Shown piece by piece: positions 57,534 to 64,000 of a stretch of 64,000 bases of DNA; within the stretch, counting starts at the first letter, position 1, and every line of letters begins with the position of its first letter. The DNA comes from Bolinopsis microptera (taxonomy: Eukaryota; Ctenophora; Tentaculata; Lobata; Bolinopsidae): contig NC_087074.1 in the NCBI RefSeq assembly GCF_026151205.1, forward strand, positions 14,097,167-14,161,166. The letters run 5' to 3'. The translations under genes were made by a program, and so were the position numbers. The notes under the pieces are model-generated. The model made no database searches and was not told the origin of the DNA. It was given only the letters and a program-made list of their open reading frames with translations.

Positions 57534-58493
57534 ACGCATCGTTTGTACTGCTGCGTCATTGCTCTGCTCGCTCAGGATCTGTTCTCGACTGACAGTTATC
57601 GCCTCCTCGCCTCCAGCGGTCATCACGACAAACACTTCGCTACGGTCTTTCACAGCTACATTTCCGTCACATTTGACCCGTGAAAGGTAATCAGCTATTC
57701 TCATCTCTGGGCTTTTCCCTTTCTTATGAGTGACTTTCATGTCAAACTGCTGAATCAGGTCTAACCAACGTCCCCTTCTCCCCGTCTCATTCTCCGGTTC
57801 AAGTGAACGGAGCCAACTCAGTGCTTGGTGGTCCGTAATCAGGTTGAACTGCTTGCCTAGATACACTCTGAACTTCACTACCGCCTTAACCATCGCCAAC
57901 AACTCCTTCTCGGTAGCTGAGTATCCCTGTTCTGCTTCGGATAACGCGTGGTGGTAGAATGCCACAGGCTTCAGGGTATCCGGTGCTTCCATGCACCTCT
58001 GTGCCAGCATGGCTCCCGCTGCCATTTGACTACAGTCTGTTACTAAGGTGAATGGCTTATCCATGTCGGGCAAACTCAACGACACTGCGTCCGCAATCAA
58101 TTTCTTTATTGTTGAAAATGATTCATTCATTTCCTCCGTCCACTTCAGCCGGGCATACGGCTGGTCCGTGATCGCATTATACAATGGCCTGGCAATCTGT
58201 GACAATCCTGGTAGCCACCTTTGCACGTAGCCAAACGCACATAAAGCCCTTCTGAGCTCTCGTACATTATGAGGGCGCTCTATGCTCCTCAGTTGCTGCA
58301 CTCTCTGTTCGTTTATCTTCACCATGCCTTCTTTGATGGTGCATCCCAAGTAACTGACTTCCCTGACTCCAAACTGGCACTTCTTCGATGCCAAGGCCAG
58401 GCCTGCATCCTTCACCTTTTCCAGCACCTTCTTGAGCCGTTTCATGAATACCTCCCAAGTTTCCCCCAGACTAGGATGTCGTCCAAATAGCAC
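57534..58493 (-). pseudogene. Gypsy-type RT thumb and RNase H
   Basis: Starts after a frameshift near 58460 relative to the RT segment, with LKKVLEKVKDAGLALASKKC and YLGCTI of the RT thumb/connection, then RNase H with TDCSQMAAGAMLAQ, SATEKELLAMVKAV and ITDHQALSWL. The RNase H removes the RNA template during reverse transcription. The order RT-RNase H-integrase is that of Ty3/Gypsy elements. Confidence 0.92.
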
Positions 58494-60043
58494 AGTGCAT
58501 CGACGAAGTTTGAACTCCCCAAGATCACTGACATCATCCTTTGGAACGAATATCCCGCACCTTTCAAACCAAACGGGGTTCTTCCTGCAAACTCATAATG
58601 CCCCCATGGTACTACAAATGCCGTTGTCTCCGAATCTTCCTTTCGTAGTGGTAACTGGTGGTATCCCGACTTTGCATCAAGGACTGCAAAGTACTTAGCC
58701 TTCCCCAGCCTGTCCAAAAGATCATCAATGAGCGGTATTGGATGTAAAGTCGCTGTATTTGACTTCTCATTGGTTATCCGATAATCAATCGCCATCCTCA
58801 GGCTCCCGTCTTTCTTGCGTGCACACACTATGGGTGATACCCATTGGCTGTTAGATTCCCTGACTACTCCTTGTTTGAGTAGCTCATCGACGTGTTCCCG
58901 GACTTCATCGGCTAACTCTTTTGACAACCTCCTCGGCTTACTCACTACTGGTGAGCTGTCCTCTTTCAGCCTTATGGTGTGCTCCACACCCACTCTAACA
59001 ATAGGCAGCTCTCCTCCCTTATAGAACACACCTTCATATCTGTTTAGAAGTCCTATTAATTGACCCCTCTTGCTCGGCTCCAGCTCACTGCACACCAACT
59101 CACTCAATTCCGTTGCTTTGCCTTTCTTTGTAGCCCTGGTGAACGCTTTACCCGCATTGTGGTTTGATACCCATACGGTCCCGAGTTCAACTGTAGCAAT
59201 GGGATCCCCTTCTGCCAGGGTCACTTCTTCCTCGCCTAGATTTGCTACCCTGATCTGTACCTTACCGCTCTTTGTTCCCTGAACAATCCCGTAAGGTGTG
59301 CTTACTAGCTTATCGTCAAACGTTATTGGTTGAACCATATACTCCTTACCCATCTCCATGTTGGGGATGTAACATGTCACTAACGCCTCACTTCTGGTAG
59401 GGATCTTACGTTCGGCATCCACTACCACTTCCACTGAGTTCTCCTCCTCAATGGTCCCTGCGACGCTGCTCCTGCCTGCGGCTGGGTGGCATAACAACTC
59501 TATCTCTTCACTGTTACCATTGATAGTCATCACACTCTTGTTGAAGTCAAATGATATGTTGGCTATCCTAGACCAGAAATCTATCCCCAATATCATCGAG
59601 CAGATCATCTTCTCAACCACAATGAATCGCTGGTGGGCAAAAGTCAGTCCACCCACAGAGACAGTTCTTCGTATCTCTCCCGTGACAGGTATTCTTTCGC
59701 CGGATACTCCTCTCCCACATAACGCCGATTTCTCCATTGTGGCATTCTCCTGTTCTGTAAGTAAGTCTTCACATATTAATGACCACTGGGCCCCTGTATC
59801 GAACAGTGCAGTTTCCTCAACTCCTTTCTCCCACTTAATCCTAATATATGGTGTCGAGTTCAGACCCTCTGAAGCGATCCCCTTCATCTGTTGTAACTGC
59901 TTCCGCCGTCCTTTACCACCCTTCTCAGGAGTAATGACCCGAAACTGGGCTCTGGCACATGCCCAAGGTTTCACGTCATGCTCCTCCCCTTCTCTGCTGC
60001 TAGGTAGTAGGTTGCTCTCCAGTATTCTCCCCGCCCCCATCAC
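58460..60043 (-). pseudogene. Gypsy-type protease and reverse transcriptase
   Basis: Aspartic protease with the active-site triplet in ALFDTGAQWSLI and the distal MILGIDFW, followed by RT with KPRRLSKELADEV, ARKKDGSLRMAIDYR, FAVLDAKSGYHQ, TPFGLKGAGYSFQRMM and catalytic YLDDILV. The frame breaks just after the catalytic motif. Upstream, two stop codons near 60050-60067 separate it from the nucleocapsid segment in the same frame. Confidence 0.92.
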
Positions 60044-60067
60044 TCTGCCCGTCTATAGGGGGCTCTA

Positions 60068-60316
60068 CCGAAAATCCGTACCCCTTCCTCTTCCAGCCTT
60101 GTCACCTCTTCTTGCCGGTCTCCACGTAGGGTCCTCCTTCTTTCGCACTGTGCAGTGAAACCATCCCCCTCGGTGTTTCTTTTTACAGTAGAAGCATTCA
60201 AGGAATTCTAGTGGTAGCCCGTCTGATGATTCACCACTTCCTCTCGAACTGCTGCTCCTGTTTGACCGGCCTGACTCGCCGGACGATTGCTTCCTCCTGT
60301 TTCCAGGCTCCAGCAT
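60068..60316 (-). pseudogene. Gag C-terminus with Cys/His cluster
   Basis: Ser/Arg-rich segment followed by CFYCKKKHRGGWFHC, a cysteine/histidine cluster in the position of a nucleocapsid zinc knuckle but with non-standard spacing, then a basic tail. It overlaps the gag segment in another frame, so gag and this part are joined either by frameshifting or by a mutation. Confidence 0.75.
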
Positions 60317-60944
60317 GTGACGATGACTTTTGCTCCCACGCGCTAACCGAATATTCTTGTGCTGCGTTGATGCTGCCGGTCTCCTTACCCATGGCTTTTA
60401 CTGCGTCGTCTGTCTTCTTTGCTATATCCGCTACCTTCAGGAGGTCCTCCAGGGGTTTCGCCTCTTGCCGTGATTTCATCCAGCCACCCTCTAGCAGCTT
60501 CCGCTTGATCCTCTCGTCCCCCAATCCACTTACAAACTTCCATGCTACCCTTCTCTCGAGGTCTAATTGGCTATCTCCGTCATATGCCTCTTTCACCGTC
60601 ATTTGCAGTCGGGTCATGTAGTCACTGATTGTCTCCCTGGGCTCCTGGATACTCTTCTCAAACCCAAGAATGTTCAGTTCGATTGCTTGTACATTCGTGA
60701 ATTTATCCTTCAACTTACTTACAAGTAATTCGTCGTTACTAGTCCACGGATTCAGCATGGAGCTCGCAAAACTCACGTAGTCAAATGCTTCCCCTTGCAG
60801 ACAAAGCGTCAGCTTCCCAGCCCTGTAGGATGGGGAGTCCCACCCTCTCAGTCGTGCCCGCATGTTCAGCTCTTTGACCACTTTATATCTCTCGATGAAC
60901 CTTCTCATTGAAACTACAGAGTAGTCCCCGTCGTGTCCAATCAT
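60231..60944 (-). CDS. Gypsy-type Gag segment abutting the right arm
   Basis: 237-residue ORF with Gag capsid character: RFIERYKVVKELN, KLTLCLQGEAFDYVSF, LVSKLKDKFTN and the ETISDYMTRLQMTVKEAY to VAWKFVSGLGDERIKRKLLEGG region seen in Ty3/Gypsy capsids. Its ATG (60944-60942) overlaps the first bases of the right arm shared with the nested element, leaving no room for an LTR, primer-binding site or leader between arm and gag. In-frame sequence upstream of the ATG meets a stop within six codons. Confidence 0.85.
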   Translation of the reverse strand: MIGHDGDYSVVSMRRFIERYKVVKELNMRARLRGWDSPSYRAGKLTLCLQGEAFDYVSFASSMLNPWTSNDELLVSKLKDKFTNVQAIELNILGFEKSIQEPRETISDYMTRLQMTVKEAYDGDSQLDLERRVAWKFVSGLGDERIKRKLLEGGWMKSRQEAKPLEDLLKVADIAKKTDDAVKAMGKETGSINAAQEYSVSAWEQKSSSHAGAWKQEEAIVRRVRPVKQEQQFERKW

Positions 60945-61183
60945 AATTGTTAGATTGACCTAATTTACTATATTTCAGACCAAGGAATGATAATTAGACA
61001 ACTGCAGTTAACTAAGTCACACAAAATGTGACATTTTAAACATTATAGTGCCTAACAACAATAGATTTTCTTTCTGAGCGGTGCATATGGGAGTATGGGT
61101 TACGTGGCTAATGTTCAGATCTTCTAGATGTCAAAATTATTATTTTTGTTTACCAATATCCTCAAACTCAAATGAACGTGTCC

Positions 61184-61386
61184 ATAAATTCAATTAAAAT
61201 AAATTACATGAATTATCAAGATATAACATAGAAATTTCTTTTATTGCACAACTTTTGACGGATATTAAAACTGTTTATTTTATCCATAAATTCAATCAAA
61301 ATAAATTACATGAATTATCAAGTCATATATCAATCTCAATCATCACTAATCTTAATCTCTCTAAAAACTGAGAGATACCAAAATAT
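61184..61386. other. Element flank with duplicated empty site
   Basis: TTAAAACTGTTTATTTTATC followed by CATAAATTCAAT occurs at 61265, and its counterpart is split by the 10.3-kb element (50861-50885 plus 61184-61220). The two copies are about 102 bp apart once the element is removed. AATAAA on the minus strand within this copy (about 61271) is a candidate polyadenylation signal for the kinase gene. Confidence 0.8.
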
Positions 61387-62217
61387 TTATATCATAAAAG
61401 GAGTTTTGAGAAGTTCCTTGACGGTTGTAGGCCTGAGCTCCGATTGTCTGCACAACATGAGAGATATGAGGTGTTTACAGAAGATTGAGAGTTCTGGTCT
61501 TTTCTTGGGAAACCTCAGCTGAATGTAGTAGTCTTCAGGAGTCTTGAAAGGGAATCCACCCAGGACCAGTCTGTAGAGCATCACTCCTGCAGCCCAGATA
61601 TCAGCGTTTACAGGATCGTACTTGCCCCGGAAGAGGATATCTGGACTGGCGAATTGTCGAGTTCCCTCAAATGTTGTCAGGTTGTCTCCAGTGATGTAGG
61701 TGGCTGCTCCAAAGTCGATGAGTTTGATACTCAGATCGGCAGGATTGATAAGGATGTTCTCAGGTTTGATGTCCAGATGAGCTATCTTCAGTTCTGAGTG
61801 GAGGTAATCCAGGACTTCCAGGACTTGTTTCATTATCTTCTTCGTAATATCCTCGTCTAGGTATCTGATGTTAACTGTGTAGTCGAACAGGTCCTTCCAG
61901 CCAGGCAGGTACTCCAGGATCATGAGGTAATGTTTGGGGAAAGAGTAGAAATCTAGCAGCTCAATAACACCAGGATGGGAGATAGACACCATGGTCTTCA
62001 CCTCCCTTGGAACAGTGGCATCTTCTAGAAGTTCTGTCTTCAGAGAGGTCTTCTTGTTGATCTGTTTCACGACGAAATCCTTGCAGGTAGTGTTGTGGAT
62101 AGCAGTGTAGATCTGCCCAAATCCTCCAGATCCAAGTTTAGAGGTGATGGTGTAGGTTCGCTCGAAGTGGAAAATGTCCTCGGAGAAGGCTTGAGACTTG
62201 CTTTTGCTTTGACCCAT
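61387..62217 (-). CDS. PIM-like serine/threonine kinase, nested in cyclase intron 15
   Basis: 276 residues in one exon, antisense to the host gene. Complete kinase domain: glycine loop GSGGFG (29-34), ATP-binding Lys51 in FVVKQ, Glu72, HPGVIELLDF, catalytic HLDIKPEN (Asp149; HLD where HRD is usual), LIDFGAA (Asp168), SPD at the APE position and DIWAAGVMLYRLVLGGFPF. EYLPGWKDLFDY and the DFGAA...FEGTRQFASPD activation segment resemble PIM kinases, which are constitutively active CAMK-group kinases. N-terminal MGQSKSKS fits an N-myristoylation signal with basic residues, suggesting membrane attachment, which vertebrate PIMs lack as far as I know. The lack of introns suggests a retrogene. Catalytic residues are intact, so it is probably functional. 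Confidence 0.9.
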   Translation of the reverse strand: MGQSKSKSQAFSEDIFHFERTYTITSKLGSGGFGQIYTAIHNTTCKDFVVKQINKKTSLKTELLEDATVPREVKTMVSISHPGVIELLDFYSFPKHYLMILEYLPGWKDLFDYTVNIRYLDEDITKKIMKQVLEVLDYLHSELKIAHLDIKPENILINPADLSIKLIDFGAATYITGDNLTTFEGTRQFASPDILFRGKYDPVNADIWAAGVMLYRLVLGGFPFKTPEDYYIQLRFPKKRPELSIFCKHLISLMLCRQSELRPTTVKELLKTPFMI

Positions 62218-62704
62218 AGTAGTTGATGTTAAAGTTAAACTCAGATAGATAACAAATCAAGATAGAAGTATTTAATGTTACTGGAAATGTTCCCTGAAGA
62301 TTTTATATGGGTACCGTTGACACCAGTCGCGCCATAGATTTCCCCTTCGTAGCGCGTGTACGTAAATCCTCGTACACAGGTTCGTCGGTTTGACTGACGT
62401 TTGAGCGAGATGCGGTGTCAAGGAAAGTCGGATATGGCAGTGGATACTGGGTACGGTAGCAGATTTATGGAATGATACTAAATCAAAATAGAACTAAAAG
62501 TTAAATTTATTAACTGATATAGAAAATCGACCAGGGACATCCACTTCGAGAATTTTCTAAAACATGACAAACTTACCAATACCACCCAGCATGAAATATT
62601 GCAGAATACCACCGTCATAAAATGAACGATTCTATTTTGGAAGTTTACCATCAATCTAATATCATTTAGTGCCATTCATTTTTTAATAAATGAATGTACC
62701 ACAG
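62218..62704. promoter_or_regulatory. Kinase upstream region within cyclase intron 15
   Basis: Sequence between the kinase ATG (minus strand) and cyclase exon 16. It must hold the kinase promoter if that gene is transcribed separately. No specific element can be named. Confidence 0.35.
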
Positions 62705-64000
62705 GTCTGTGGCAGATTCGCTGAAATCAGGAAACGTGGTGCCCCCTGAAAAGTTCGAGTGTGTGACAATATATTTCAGTGATATCGTAGGGTTCACTGC
62801 TATCAGTTCCCTCTCCAAACCTATGGAGGTGAGATTCGGTTCTTGGTTTGCGGATGATAACGTTTGATTTTTGGACATTTAATAAATTTTAAACTTTGTC
62901 CTTTTTGATGTTGCTTCATTAAGTTTACCAAAAGAGTTATAGAATTTACCCGACGAAACTAGATATAATTACACATTCTAACAATATCATATATGTTGGT
63001 CCAATCTTTGGAAAGTTACGTCCCTTGCAGGTGTTGGACATGCTGAACGATCTGTACACTGTGTTTGATATGTGCATTGAAAAGTACGATTGCTATAAAG
63101 TTGAAACCATCGGCGATGCGTACATGGTGGGTTTTATGACTGATCTTCTAATTTATTTAAACAATACGAGTCCAATTTATGAATTAGTATAGACAGCTTG
63201 TGATCATGACTATGAACGTTTTGCATCTCTAAGCCTCATCAACATTCATATCACTGATCAATAACTGTGCTCACGTCAGGTGGTATCAGGACTACCAGTT
63301 AGAAACGGAGACAGACACGCCGCGCAGATAGCTCTCATGTCTCTCAACTTCCTCTCCTGTCTCAAAACCTTCGTTATCAGTCATCTGCCCGAGAAGAAAC
63401 TCAACATCCGAATAGGCATGCACTCAGGTAACAAGATACAATTAAGAGTAAGGAATGGACATTTCCTAATCCTGATATGTTTATAAGAGCCTTTTCCTTA
63501 TCGCAATAGACGGGAACAAACAACATTTTGCCCCAGAATCATAATACAAATACAAACAATGCGACAAATAAATAATGTTCAGATCCGGATATTACAAGAT
63601 ACATTAAAATTTGAACTCGTTTTTGTGCATACTTTAGAGAAAGAGAGCTGATAGTATTAATGCCACTTGAACCAAATGCAATTTACTAGTACATACTACA
63701 ACTCTACAACTCTACATGGTTAAACTTATCACCTCCACTTCAGGCCCAGCTGTAGCGGGGATCGTCGGTAAAAAGATGCCGAGATATTGTTTATTTGGAG
63801 ACACCGTCAATACAGCTAGTCGGATGGAGTCTAATGGAGAACGTAAGAAACTGAAACTTTGTGTTTTATCTCATCACATGGACGTATTATATTCACATAA
63901 TTAGAACATAGAATGGACTATAACTGTCGGTTATTCTTGGTTTTAGTGTTTATCGTAGTAACCTTTAATACCATCAGCCGAGAAGATCCAGATGAGCTCT
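62705..64000 (+). CDS. Receptor-type guanylate cyclase, exons 16-20 (catalytic domain, 3' partial)
   Basis: Continues from 50822 in phase 2 across an 11.9-kb intron. Exons: 62705-62828, 63031-63126, 63280-63427, 63744-63842, and 63978 running off the window. The class III cyclase domain shows YFSDIVGFT and VETIGDAYM, which carry the two metal-binding Asp, then [14 protein letters not shown] and [17 protein letters not shown]. The Glu in VETIGD and the Cys in RYCLFG are the residues that select guanine over adenine, and the transition-state Asn and Arg in NTASR are present, so the enzyme should be an active guanylate cyclase. The predicted protein is 1,079 residues to the window end; the C-terminus lies outside. 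Intron 18 holds a half copy of the dispersed repeat described at 28991. Confidence 0.95.
63484..63598. repeat. Half copy of the dispersed palindromic repeat
   Basis: Matches the right half of the unit at 28991-29099 and about 55 bp beyond it (AGAGCC, TTTTCCTTATC, GACGGGAACA, GCCCCAGAATCAT, ACAATGCGAC, GATCCGGATATTAC). Lies in cyclase intron 18. Confidence 0.75.

Larger units (their letters stand above)
50886..61183. mobile_element. 10.3-kb TIR element carrying Gypsy-type gag-pol
   Basis: Terminal inverted repeats are identical over 35 bp, beginning GGACACGTTCATTTGAGTTT. The element is flanked by ATAA on both sides (50882-50885 and 61184-61187). A related copy of the flanking sequence at 61265-61322 shows the uninterrupted site with one ATAA, which fixes the boundaries to the base. 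Contents left to right: a non-coding left arm rich in GTCACA motifs (50886-53248), an 86-bp tandem repeat, a nested 2.1-kb relative (53730-55821), the pol and gag blocks on the minus strand (55980-60944), and a right arm (60940-61183). No LTRs flank gag-pol. The element fills most of cyclase intron 15. Confidence 0.85.

Noticed and set aside
55538-61183. Reading 55538-55821 and 60940-61183 as the two LTRs of an ordinary Gypsy element
   Set aside because: They are direct repeats on either side of gag-pol, but homology continues leftward beyond 55538 into the nested element, the bases flanking the supposed outer LTR edges do not match, and both TIR pairs have perfect 4-bp duplications at their own ends. 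Nested TIR elements explain the pattern better.

Overview
This is a gene-sparse, AT-rich animal nuclear window. Genes carry GT-AG introns, and most of the DNA is transposable elements, MITEs and minisatellites. No prokaryotic or viral genome organisation is seen. A receptor guanylate cyclase, a PIM-like kinase, a jacalin-like lectin domain, a tRNA-derived SINE, a Penelope-like remnant and an RT/restriction-like-endonuclease retroelement of a type I remember as common in corals, anemones and other early-branching animals point to a non-bilaterian or marine invertebrate. Cnidarian-like is my first guess. A ctenophore cannot be excluded, because genes nested in introns are prominent here. Sequence alone does not settle the species.

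Layout. 0.46-0.74 kb: a 15-bp minisatellite. 1.06-4.21 kb (minus): a three-exon ABCB-type half transporter whose N-terminus reads as a jacalin-like lectin domain. 5.6-12.9 kb: repeats and MITEs around a small three-exon gene (8.18-9.37 kb) for a secreted, probably GPI-anchored Gly/Asp/Ala repeat protein, with a CACGTG-rich upstream region. 13.7-16.8 kb: a decayed CR1/L2-type LINE. 17-33 kb: minisatellites, MITEs and one orphan exon (26.1-26.9 kb) coding for a receptor ligand-binding lobe. 33.9-36.8 kb (minus): a long intact retroelement ORF. 42.4-43.4 kb (minus): a Penelope-like GIY-YIG remnant abutting a tRNA-derived SINE. 44.2 kb to the window end (plus): a receptor-type guanylate cyclase of at least 20 exons.

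The guanylate cyclase reads continuously with matching splice phases: signal peptide, ligand-binding domain, one membrane helix, kinase homology domain, coiled coil and cyclase domain. Two antisense genes with no visible intron sit in its introns: an acidic protein of unknown function (48.7-49.5 kb) and a PIM-like kinase with an N-myristoylation motif (61.4-62.2 kb).

The most unusual object fills its 11.9-kb intron 15. A 10,298-bp unit (50886-61183) has 35-bp terminal inverted repeats and a 4-bp target duplication (ATAA). It contains a Gypsy-type gag-protease-RT-RNaseH-integrase block with no recognisable LTRs. A 2,092-bp element (53730-55821) with the same ends and arms but no gag-pol is inserted inside it with its own 4-bp duplication (TTAT), as expected of a non-autonomous deletion derivative. 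This suggests that a retroelement coding block is carried by a TIR-type element, an arrangement I do not recognise from known classes.
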